A stretch of DNA of 64,000 nt from Pollutimonas subterranea (GTDB lineage: Bacteria > Pseudomonadota > Gammaproteobacteria > Burkholderiales > Burkholderiaceae_B), in the NCBI RefSeq assembly GCF_002849655.1, contig NZ_PDNW01000002.1, positions 186,001-250,000 of the forward strand, in the 5' to 3' direction. The position numbers were made by a program, and so were the translations under genes. Below, in pieces: positions 30,801 through 36,472 of this stretch (position 1 is its first letter; each line of letters opens with the position of its first letter). The notes beneath the pieces are model-generated. The model was not told the DNA's origin and did not search any database. It saw only the letters and a list, made by a program, of their open reading frames with translations.

Positions 30801-33800
30801 TCCCCGGTCAGCTGGCGGTTGTCCTCAAGAAGCTTGAAGACCATTTGCGGCATTCACCCACACCGCTTGCTTTAGCCGACATCGCCACCACGCTGCAGCA
30901 AGGCCGTACGGCAATGAAGGCGCGTATAGCGCTTATCGCCGATAAGACAAGCGGTCTGATCCAGCTATTGCCCGGGACTGTTACGGATACCGTAACCTTA
31001 GGCTCAGGCACTACACGCCGCCCACCGAAGATTGCTTTGCTATTGCCGGGCCAGGGGGTTCAGCATCCGGGTATGGGGGCTGCGCTATCGGCCCAATACC
31101 CAGCCTTCAGGGAACATCTGGCAGCCCTGTCCGACCTGCTGCGCCCGTTGTTGAACCTCTCGTTGATCGATACACTCAATGATTCCGCCCTCGATTCCGG
31201 ATTCTGGCAAGACACCCGCGTAGCACAACCCGCCATCCTGGCCATCAGTCTGGCCTGCGCCCAGTGGTGGGCATCGCTGGGTATCAAGGCCGACCTCATG
31301 TTAGGCCACTCGCTGGGCGAATACACTGCCGCTTGTCTGGCGGGCGTATTTTCGCCGGAGGACGCATTGAGCATCGTGGCCGAGCGTGCTCGCCTGATGG
31401 CAGCCATGCCCCACGGAGCCATGCTCGCCATCACGCAAGAGGGACCCGCTATGGAGGCCCTGCTCTTACGCCACCCGGCACTTGATCTGGCAGCCATCAA
31501 CGGCCCGCGTCAGGCGATCATATCAGGCCCCGTTGACGCCATCGATACGCTTGCAGCCGAGCTGGCCCAACAGCTGCTGCCCGCGCAACGGCTTTGCACC
31601 TCGCACGCATTCCACTCGCGATCCATGCAACCTGCAGCCGATGCTCTGCGCGCCTTTCTGAGCACCCGGGTCCTGAATCCACCCACCGGCAAATTCGTGT
31701 CCAACCTGACCGGAACCTGGATCACACCGGAACAAGCCGTATCGCCCGACTATTGGGCCGAACACATGCTGGCGCCCGTGCGCTTTGCGCAGGGCTTGCA
31801 AACACTGCAGGACAAAGGCGCCGGTCTTGCGATTGAAGCGGGTCCGGGCAGGGTCCTGACCATGCTGGCACGCAGCAAGGGCTTGCCCGCCTGCCCCAGC
31901 CTGGATGCCGCCTCGCGGTCCGGGACAAGTTCGGCGCCAGAGCATGCGCCCGCCCACATCCAAAGCGTTGCGCAGCTTTGGGAAAGCGGTATTGAAGTGG
32001 ATTGGAGCGCGTTCAATACCCAGCCTGGAAAGCGTATTGCCCTGCCCGGCTATTCGTGGGCGCGCCAAGTATTCCGGCCAAAGGCGGTATCAATACCGGC
32101 GGCACCGGATACGGAGGCAACACCGCCCAAAGAAAAACCATCGCCTGACCACTGGTTTTACACGCCGCTCTGGGTTCGCCGATCACCGGTAACCTGCGCG
32201 GACGCCTCGGGTCCTTTGTTGATTTACAGCTCGGCAATGGCACTTGCCAACCCGGTAGCGCAAGTCCTCAGGCAATCAGGACGCGAGGTCAGAGTAGCGA
32301 CATCAGCCGAGGCCTTGCTGGCCGTGCCCGGCGAAGCGCGCACGCAGCTTGTTGTACTGATGCCCCCTGCAGGCGGACAGTCGGCACTGGCCATCATGAC
32401 GCAGTTGCGCACTACGCTGCTGACCGTACGCGACGCCATCCTGGCTTGCCACCCCAAGCCGATGCGCATCGACCTGGTCACGATGAGCGGCGCTGCCGTA
32501 CAGGGCAGCGAGCCCCTGTGCCCGGCGAATACGGCGCTGATCGCCGGGTTCAGAGTGTTGGCCCATGAGTTCCCGGAACACCTGTTCGCCGGACTGGACC
32601 TGGTCTCGCCCGATCCCGTTCTGGTGGCCCGGCAGATGCAGGAATGGCTGAACACTGAAAGAACGGGGCAGTTCCTGGCCTACCGCCAAGGCCAATACTG
32701 GAACGAAGAAGTGGCGCGCTGCCACATGCCCCCGGCACAGCCCTGGCCCTTGCGGGCTGGAGGAACTGTCCTGATCACGGGAGCTGCGGGCGGGGTCGGC
32801 CAGGCTTTTGCTCTGGACCTTGCTCGCCACGCCGACACACCGCATTTGCTGCTCGCAACCCATCGCACGCCCCTGCCTGACATGCTTTGCCGGCAATTAC
32901 AGGCGCTGGGCGCGAAGATCAGCCAGCTGACGCTCGAGCTGGCCGACGAGCAGTCCACTACCGATACCCTGACGAACTGGCAAAACGCCTTCGGCCCGAT
33001 CAACGGAGTCATACACGCGGCCGGGCTGGCCGACTATGGCGGCGTCATGGCTCGTCGCAGTGCCGGCTCGATTGACAGCGTACTGGCGCCGAAAATCATT
33101 GGACTGCACGGCATTGAAAGCGCCCTGACGGGTCTGCCCCTGGACTTCATGGTGCTGTGCTCGACATTGGGGTCCTTTCTTCCCGCCGCCAAATTTGGTC
33201 AAGTGGCATACAGTGCTGCCAACGCGTATCTGGACACGGCGGCTGCCGCACTAGTGCAACGCCATCCCTGGCGTGCCGTCACCATAAACTGGGATGATTG
33301 GGTGGAGGTCGGCATGACAGTCGCCGCCCGTCAGCGGGCAGGGTTGCAGGCCTTGAGTGCGGAGTCCGGCCTTTTGCATGATGAAGGCCCCGCCGCCGTC
33401 CGACGCGTCTTGCCCACCCCGCTCACCCGCGTAGCCATTGCAGTCAATGATCTGACGGCGCTCGTTGCCCGCAGCGGCACATGGTTTTCAGACGAACTCG
33501 CCGGACCCAACATTGACAGCACCGACCGGCCTGTTTCAAGCGTGACAGCTCCAGTCGCGCAAGCTCTTGCCGGCCCTGCCGATCTTTGCCCCGTTCTGGA
33601 GGACCTATTCTGCGAAGTACTGAACGAACCTGTTTGCGGGCCCCATGGCAATTTTTTCGATCTGGGCGGACACTCCCTGCTGGCCATGCAACTGATTAGC
33701 CGGGTCAAAGAGACAACCGGCCTGGATGCAACACTGATCGACTTGTTCGCCTCGCCCACGCCCGATGCGCTGGCGCAATTGCTGGTCACCAAAGCGCCCG

Positions 33801-33811
33801 AGACGCCCTAA
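21863..33811 (+). CDS. Hybrid NRPS-PKS: C-A-PCP-E-C-A-PCP-KS-AT-KR-ACP
   Basis: About 3982 residues from ATG 21863, which overlaps the previous stop (ATGCGTAA); ATG 21884 is the alternative. Module 3: C (HHLIADR near 142), A (FTSGTTGTPK near 607, code DVENLTAISK), carrier GGDS near 990, and epimerase (HHLCIDV near 1173, TVGWFTSVIPL). Module 4: C (HHLILDGW near 1628), A (YTSGSTGQPKG near 2097, code DAWTMACVCK, close to Phe codes) and carrier GGQS near 2485. The PKS module has KS with ACSTS near 2703, EAHGTGT and SNIGHADAA; malonyl-type AT with GHSLGEY near 3148 and HAFH near 3248; KR with TGAAGGVG near 3640 and Lys (APKIIG), Ser and YSAAN all present; and ACP GGHS near 3935. The chain ends just after the ACP without a thioesterase or reductase. 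Confidence 0.93.
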   Translation: MRNQRLIMQKPSSSTFLERLAHDKAGLPSTVRLPLNAEQTRLWFIDKLSQNSQGFVLQASFLLRGAVDPTVWQKAVRLTVERHAILSARLVEHDNKAWLELADTSSELEMCEADTPRALPPGTLFRAMLQPRAEHYQLTFLIHHLIADRSSMAILINDCFTSVRGIGLPSAAQFTERLLARQAEPANAPEALEWWRAALEGAPAELALPFDHPRPPERGRRGATISLPLTEDADLTALSKSLGATPFMTYLALYVQLLQRWSGEEDLVIGCPVSIRKTREDQQMVGFLVNTLPLRLKPGLNDDLATRVSQVKQTLLNTLGQPAVTLDQIVSTLNPRRHLNRNALFQAMFVLQAQPLAMPTLPDIDIEALSTAPLAPEVDLNLSVERTTDPQTPYVAHLEYDPELFHAETALEFLQQFIALCRAAAQPQGAAQKPSASHQLACWKGPRLALPPHTVDTLILETLNGLAPERPMLQDAGQTLSCKELLWNIAHTSDALEAAGVAPYTRVSLCLPRLTELVPALLAVWRLGACAVFLPTDGPHDVIAERATLAGANIVLIGTDSPDLAGLAADSCKVLTWDALRHAHSSGVHARTDMGAFKEEPAYACFTSGTTGTPKAVFISHASLLNHALDCSRRFELDATDRVLQFAAPAFDVLLEEVIPALLSGSSLVQLATGYTGDLEAFHQALEDKRITVANLPAAFWHTWVHELIAAGTPVPTTLRLLITGSEAVQAAAARIWRTHAAHCRLLCAYGLTETTISAGFMQVDDVPGHWSTMPLAEAVQNTELAVVGPDNQPLPALCLGEIRVRGQALMLSSTGEVHPISGRAPITELHTGDYGRMDLNGRLWCLGRRDRQIKIRGIRVEPATLEHALTRISGISEAAALAIPVGQRHSLWAFVTGHAAPAAAAIKAALQNRLPDVLMPEQIIALPSLPRTAQGKTDYKALAARAAQQPRPPSDTRLNSGRERLIAQLFSEVLQRSPVGPEDNFFDLGGDSISSLQVISRARRAGVDLSAKTVFEYQTVRAIAQQTTETAKASHDAQSCGSVWATPILSWFKSEMKGAWRQFNQAVVIALPDPVDLPRLQQALSAVVHCHEIFGLHVATAPDGEVSYHIPTTRPAPLFSVVTRPDDVADSAWATLRQRHLAEAQGRLDPSTGINVSAVALPADKQLMLTVHHLCIDVLSWQVVLRDLQNAYEAADRLDASPLRRHGSPWRRWALALQDFSLDPDVRASLPFWIKSLSARPTPLAPGLPAKPGIEADARVHQLALSTELTQHLLRKVPAVWGLRMDETLLTALALAHAADESVVLRVDLERNGRASPLDDLDISETVGWFTSVIPLSLQTGRNAQTMAQAVKARLADVPHEGLSYGLLRYGNNPETVRLLAGLPEADALLNYVGILDGWAQGPFQPVDADTGPTIAPDLARSHRIELNAGVVAGQLRVALNYADGHGSKQAAASLMANIERALNRIAAETGYQRSVGGQADVANNEVRAAGALPHIPVTPLQRGILLHSLHEPQTYFDQLHFRLDGPLNLDALKTAWALLLDRHGALRCAFGFDDNDEPCQYIESGLALSWQLYDWTTLDEPESRRELQTLMQADRQKGFVLDQAPLMRMHLIKQAQDRHDWIWSSHHLILDGWSVSILMQDCLSAYTASLEGTVPDWPSPPDWHAFVHRWHRLNAAGALLWWKQALANVAPTLMAQRDTVGLAPPAQRALHDAGIALDPAIRDALASVCRRHGVPLGVLIQASWAMLLRRYRSIDTVVFGITLAHRPPEFNNADALVGMTINTVPVIADIQPDMPLSTLLANLRQQSFERTDHAFVGLEEILQTARHDPACPLFDTLLLVQNYPRPTTLAASDLTIQVCDVREQTNFALTAIVTTGEDAAMSLAWDSTRISDALGRDVLNHWHQLLRAMTHDAPSLVRDLSIYTDIALNKRIALATGPDSELSAPDVLERFDQWVDATPEHPAVQALEGCFSYRALSCAADQLCQALRDSGVVTGEPVAILLPRGARAIAALLGVMKSGAMAVPIDAAYPAERIAFMLQDSQARWLLTESALTDRLPSPLPIRALFIDQMPDTTQPVVTHRPEISPTSPAYLIYTSGSTGQPKGAITHHGGLANMMRIQQYHLCPKATDRVLQFAALSFDASIWEIFMALGSGATLHVPDPVAVRFGEELLDTIEHERITIATLPPSLMATLPPRALPSLRILMVAGEACPDVVVEKWADGRRLFNCYGPSETSVCSSLHEVTGRTLHIPIGKPAAHTRAYVIDPDGQLVPPGGEGELLIGGDGVGLGYLHRAELTAERFKPDSWSTEPGNRVYHSGDRVHVGHNGELTFYGRIDRQLKVRGFRVEPGEIERQLEQLGPIDKALVGLSPRVDAEPVLLAWVLPRAGLTIDTQRLRDDLSRRLPSHLVPAVIQALQQIPLTPNGKIDWAALPMPADGAYAIEAPVQTDSTDRARTIAQKLESIWAELLKLPRVDWHGNFFDLGGQSLLLVKMQPMLRNTFNIKVPTRILFEHVTIYALAQWLATQQTAEPGVPEVDSDSIAIVGMACRLPGADSAEAFWTLLREGREGITEFESDLSGDTLQAGQSHFVPRCGVIPDSDQFDAAFFGIGARDALLLDPQHRLFLEGAWNAFEDAAEIPGGNIGVFAGCSHNTWLREVLVPGGETLGGPAGFHAITANDKDFLATQVAYRLNLSGPAVTVQSACSTSLVAVAQAVDALRAGRCDMALAGGVSLSFPDPSGYVYEPGMILSPDGHCRSFSADAAGTVPAAGMGVVLLKPLEKALEDGNRIYATIRGVGVSNDGARKMSFAAPGIEGQAKAIQQALSDAGLRSDEVDLVEAHGTGTALGDPVEITALGKAYAKGRSRPLLIGSVKSNIGHADAAAGIAGLIKATLSLHHQFLPASLHADRLNPKLDPGPQPWFEIARVGSTLSPPGRPLRAGVSSFGIGGTNAHVLLEQAPCRQAIQTVNDNWQVVPVSASVPGQLAVVLKKLEDHLRHSPTPLALADIATTLQQGRTAMKARIALIADKTSGLIQLLPGTVTDTVTLGSGTTRRPPKIALLLPGQGVQHPGMGAALSAQYPAFREHLAALSDLLRPLLNLSLIDTLNDSALDSGFWQDTRVAQPAILAISLACAQWWASLGIKADLMLGHSLGEYTAACLAGVFSPEDALSIVAERARLMAAMPHGAMLAITQEGPAMEALLLRHPALDLAAINGPRQAIISGPVDAIDTLAAELAQQLLPAQRLCTSHAFHSRSMQPAADALRAFLSTRVLNPPTGKFVSNLTGTWITPEQAVSPDYWAEHMLAPVRFAQGLQTLQDKGAGLAIEAGPGRVLTMLARSKGLPACPSLDAASRSGTSSAPEHAPAHIQSVAQLWESGIEVDWSAFNTQPGKRIALPGYSWARQVFRPKAVSIPAAPDTEATPPKEKPSPDHWFYTPLWVRRSPVTCADASGPLLIYSSAMALANPVAQVLRQSGREVRVATSAEALLAVPGEARTQLVVLMPPAGGQSALAIMTQLRTTLLTVRDAILACHPKPMRIDLVTMSGAAVQGSEPLCPANTALIAGFRVLAHEFPEHLFAGLDLVSPDPVLVARQMQEWLNTERTGQFLAYRQGQYWNEEVARCHMPPAQPWPLRAGGTVLITGAAGGVGQAFALDLARHADTPHLLLATHRTPLPDMLCRQLQALGAKISQLTLELADEQSTTDTLTNWQNAFGPINGVIHAAGLADYGGVMARRSAGSIDSVLAPKIIGLHGIESALTGLPLDFMVLCSTLGSFLPAAKFGQVAYSAANAYLDTAAAALVQRHPWRAVTINWDDWVEVGMTVAARQRAGLQALSAESGLLHDEGPAAVRRVLPTPLTRVAIAVNDLTALVARSGTWFSDELAGPNIDSTDRPVSSVTAPVAQALAGPADLCPVLEDLFCEVLNEPVCGPHGNFFDLGGHSLLAMQLISRVKETTGLDATLIDLFASPTPDALAQLLVTKAPETP

Positions 33812-33820
33812 TCAACGGAC

Positions 33821-34609
33821 TCAACTCTCATGCCGGATGGCTGTAAAAACCGGGCCATCCGCCGTCAGGGACGATTCGTGCATGATAACGGCGGGCGCCG
33901 GTTCGCCTGCTGCGGGCCTGTGAACGGCCAGCCCCAGGCAAAAATTCTCGTCACGAAACACCCGTAGCGGCCAGGACGCGGACCCACTCGGCCCGAAAGC
34001 CGCCGGGAGGTGCACGGCCGGAATCCAAGCCTCTGCGGCGGGCAACCCGCACGGCGACAGCCATCCGAAAGCCCCATCGGTCCATGAAAATACCGGTAGC
34101 TCCAGCTCGCAAAGAGGCTGGCGAAGCCCCAGACCCACCGCCTTGACCAGTGCCTCTTTGGCCACCCACCACGCCAACCGCTGCGCACCCTGGTCCTTGT
34201 CCAAGGCCGACGTTAGAGCAAGCCGTTCCCCAGCCGACAACCAGGCCTCATCCATATCGGACAAGGCATGTACGCGGTCGACCACTTCGACATCAACGCC
34301 TACCGGACCTCGGCGGGAAACCACTACTGCGACGCGACCGCGTGTGTGCGACAAACTGAAGAACGGCTGTGCGACGGGGCTAAGAACGTGGGGTTTGCCG
34401 AGAGCGTCGACGTCGAACCTCCATTGTTCGAACCTGCCCGCGACGTGGTCCAATGCGACGCGCAGCAGCGCGTGACTGGCCACATAGGCTCGCCGGTCCA
34501 CCGCGTGAACAAAGCGTCCTGCCCGCGCATGCTCGGCACACGTCAGGCGTTGCATCATCCAGTCGGGCTCGCCGGCGGGTACAACGGCTACAAAAACTTC
34601 AACTGCCAT
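33821..34609 (-). CDS. Sfp-type 4'-phosphopantetheinyl transferase
   Basis: The 262-residue protein carries the family's magnesium and CoA motifs: FFSLSHTRGRVAVVVS, then GPVGVDVEVVD near residue 120, and WWVAKEALVKAVGLGL near 165 (the W-x-x-KEA-x-x-K signature). Such enzymes transfer phosphopantetheine from CoA to the Ser of carrier domains, and the neighbouring operon contains six of these. It is convergent with the NRPS/PKS gene, the stop codons lying nine bases apart, so it has its own promoter. Its length fits the larger Sfp/EntD-like branch. The C-terminal 60 residues are poorly conserved in such enzymes and may be degenerate here. Confidence 0.9.
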   Translation of the reverse strand: MAVEVFVAVVPAGEPDWMMQRLTCAEHARAGRFVHAVDRRAYVASHALLRVALDHVAGRFEQWRFDVDALGKPHVLSPVAQPFFSLSHTRGRVAVVVSRRGPVGVDVEVVDRVHALSDMDEAWLSAGERLALTSALDKDQGAQRLAWWVAKEALVKAVGLGLRQPLCELELPVFSWTDGAFGWLSPCGLPAAEAWIPAVHLPAAFGPSGSASWPLRVFRDENFCLGLAVHRPAAGEPAPAVIMHESSLTADGPVFTAIRHES

Positions 34610-34638
34610 TCGCGACTCCCGGTACCATGCCTGATTGA

Positions 34639-34827
34639 TCAGTCTGCAAGGGAACGCAGCCTTCGAGCCAACGCGTAGAAATCATTATCAAATGATAGCA
34701 GCACCACGTTGTCATCCAACGTCCTGTTGAGCGACGTGGCCAGCTGCATATGACACGGCCTGCCTGCGAAAGCCAGTCGCTGCGTGCGAATGAACTGGGC
34801 TCTTTCCGACCAACAGGGGAAAACGCA
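34639..34827 (-). pseudogene. Fragment resembling the C-terminus of a PIN-domain (VapC-like) protein
   Basis: A frame of 62 codons with no upstream start, bounded by TGA at 34828-34830 and ending in TGA at 34639-34641, reads QLATSLNRTLDDNVVLLSFD then NDFYALARRL at its end. This resembles the last strands and helices of PIN ribonucleases (...HLATAL...LVTFDxDFxxLA). The N-terminal acidic residues of a PIN domain are absent, and no antitoxin gene is nearby. It lies between the tRNA-Ser gene and the phosphopantetheinyl transferase, which fits debris left at an insertion boundary. The resemblance is short and could be chance. Confidence 0.35.
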
Positions 34828-34879
34828 TCAGTCGCTGACTGGCCTGATTCGTGGATAGGAAAGCTGGTAAGAAACGCCC

Positions 34880-34913
34880 AAAAAAAATCCTCGTAATCAT
34901 TGGATTACAAGGA
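34880..34913 (-). terminator. Rho-independent terminator after tRNA-Ser
   Basis: Read on the minus strand, an 11-bp stem (TCCTTGTAATC / GATTACGAGGA, one G-T pair) with a four-base loop is followed by eight T residues (34880-34887). It starts 11 bases after the tRNA 3' end. It should end the tRNA transcript before the phosphopantetheinyl transferase region. Confidence 0.9.
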
Positions 34914-34924
34914 CTTTTCAATAC

Positions 34925-35017
34925 TGGCGGAGACGGAGGGATTCGAACCCTCGATGCGGGTATAAGCCGCATGCTCCCTTAGCAGGGGAGTACCTTCAAC
35001 CACTCGGCCACGTCTCC
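34925..35017 (-). tRNA. tRNA-Ser (anticodon GCT)
   Basis: The minus strand reads GGAGACG as the acceptor 5' side and CGTCTCC-G-CCA at the 3' end. There is a D arm, anticodon stem CTCCC/GGGAG around loop CTGCTAA (anticodon GCT), a long class II variable arm (about GCATGCGGCTTATACCCGC), and a T arm GAGGGTTCGAATCCCTC. CCA is encoded. It would read AGC/AGU codons. The 3' end faces the biosynthetic cluster, a common integration position for mobile islands. Confidence 0.97.
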
Positions 35018-35029
35018 GAACAGGCCGCC

Positions 35030-35035
35030 ATTCTA
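35030..35035 (-). promoter_or_regulatory. Possible -10 of the tRNA-Ser promoter
   Basis: TAGAAT on the minus strand lies 13 bases upstream of the mature tRNA 5' end. It is followed by a GC-rich stretch (GGCGGCC), as is usual at stringently controlled tRNA promoters. No good -35 hexamer is present at 16-18 bases, so the call rests on position and the -10 alone. Confidence 0.3.
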
Positions 35036-35150
35036 GCACGATAAAACCTCATTTTTTCTGATACCCCGCTCGCGAGGCGAAATCACAAGAAATTTCGGTA
35101 AAGAATGGCGGTTTGAAACTCTAAAATTCAACGATACAACAGACACGGAC

Positions 35151-36422
35151 TCAGGGGTTTGCAGCCTGGCCGCTTTCCGTATCCAGACCGAACGCCTTGT
35201 GCAACGCACGTACGGCCAATTCCATGTACTTGTCGTTGATAATCACTGAGGTCTTGATCTCGCTGGTGCTGATCATCTGAATATTGATGCCCTCTTCCGA
35301 CAAAGTGCGGAACATCAGGCTTGCGACGCCTACGTGGCTGCGCATGCCGATACCCACGATGGAGACCTTGCAGACCTTATCGTCGGAAACGATCTGTCCT
35401 GCGCCGACTGCCGGTCCAATCTGGTTATTCAGGAGGTCCAGCGTGCGCGCGAAGTCGTTGCGATTCACGGTGAAGGAGAAATCCGTGGTGCCCTGCACGG
35501 ACTGGTTTTGCAGGATCATGTCGACGTCGATGTTGGCGGCGGCAACCGGACCAAGAATCGAATAGGCCACACCCGGGGTGTCCGGTACGGCTAGGAGGGT
35601 AACTTTCGCCTCGTCACGGCTGAAGGCGATGCCCGATACAACGGCGGCTTCCATTTTTTGATCTTCCTCGAAAGTGATAAGGGTGCCCGAAGTCATTTCT
35701 TCTTCGAGCGGAATCAGGGGGTCGGTGAGCGACGACAGGACGCGCACGGGCACGCGATACTTGCCGGCGAACTCGACGGAACGGATCTGGAGAACCTTGG
35801 ACCCAAGAGACGCCATTTCCATCATCTCTTCGAACGAGATGACTGCCATGCGTCGCGCCTCGGGCACCACGCGCGGATCGGTCGTATAAACGCCGTCGAC
35901 ATCGGTAAAGATAAGGCATTCAGCGGCGCCCATGGCGGCCGCCACGGCAACCGCCGATGTATCGGAACCGCCGCGTCCAAGCGTCGTAATATTGCCGTCG
36001 TCGTCGATGCCCTGGAACCCGGTCACGATAACCACGCGGCCCGAGTCGAGATCGCCACGTATCCGGGCATCGTCGATGGACTTGATACGGGCCTTGGTGA
36101 ACGAGGAATCGGTACGCACGGGCACTTGCCAGCCAGCGTAGCTGCGCGCTGGAACGCCCTGCGACATCAGCGCCATGGCCAATAGCGAGCTGCTTGCCTG
36201 CTCTCCCGTGGAGGCCAGCATGTCAAGCTCGCGGGAATCGGGTTGCGGTGAAATTTCCTTGGCCAGGCCAAGCAGGCGATTCGTTTCACCCGACATGGCG
36301 GAGGGAACCACGACAACCTGGTGGCCGGCTGCATGCCATTTGGCGACGCGTCGCGCCACGTTCTGGATGCGCTCGACCGAGCCCATGGACGTACCGCCGT
36401 ATTTTTGAACAATCAGGGACAT
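35151..36422 (-). CDS. lysC: Aspartate kinase
   Basis: The 423-residue protein is a monofunctional aspartokinase, which phosphorylates aspartate to start lysine, threonine and methionine synthesis. The N-terminus IVQKYGGTSMGSVERI is the kinase signature; TTLGRGGSDTSAVAVAAA near residue 165 is the amino-acid-kinase glycine-rich region, and FTDVDGVYTTDPR follows. The C-terminal 160 residues form two ACT domains that bind the feedback inhibitors (TLLAVPDTPGVAYSILGP, and VSIVGIGMRSHVGVA). Length fits the 400-430-residue alpha-type enzymes. Fifty bases separate it from tilS upstream, and it may share that transcript. Confidence 0.96.
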   Translation of the reverse strand: MSLIVQKYGGTSMGSVERIQNVARRVAKWHAAGHQVVVVPSAMSGETNRLLGLAKEISPQPDSRELDMLASTGEQASSSLLAMALMSQGVPARSYAGWQVPVRTDSSFTKARIKSIDDARIRGDLDSGRVVIVTGFQGIDDDGNITTLGRGGSDTSAVAVAAAMGAAECLIFTDVDGVYTTDPRVVPEARRMAVISFEEMMEMASLGSKVLQIRSVEFAGKYRVPVRVLSSLTDPLIPLEEEMTSGTLITFEEDQKMEAAVVSGIAFSRDEAKVTLLAVPDTPGVAYSILGPVAAANIDVDMILQNQSVQGTTDFSFTVNRNDFARTLDLLNNQIGPAVGAGQIVSDDKVCKVSIVGIGMRSHVGVASLMFRTLSEEGINIQMISTSEIKTSVIINDKYMELAVRALHKAFGLDTESGQAANP

Positions 36423-36472
36423 CTTCTACTCTGCATTAAAGAGACACTGTCAGATAGACAAAGTCGATTAGT

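Noticed and set aside
29479-31900. Trans-AT polyketide synthase, suggested by the AL loading domain
   Set aside because: The KS is followed by a complete AT with GHSLGEY and HAFH in the same chain, so this is a cis-AT module.
8172-33811. Siderophore cluster, suggested by the PvdE-like exporter and an ornithine-like code
   Set aside because: No TonB receptor, ornithine N-oxygenase, hydroxamate formyltransferase, catecholate genes or Fur-box-like promoter are visible. The possibility is not excluded but is unsupported.
34712-34972. Minus-strand frame of 86 codons over the tRNA-Ser gene
   Set aside because: It begins inside the tRNA and its terminator; the RVRIPPSPP start is the usual translation of a tRNA 3' part.
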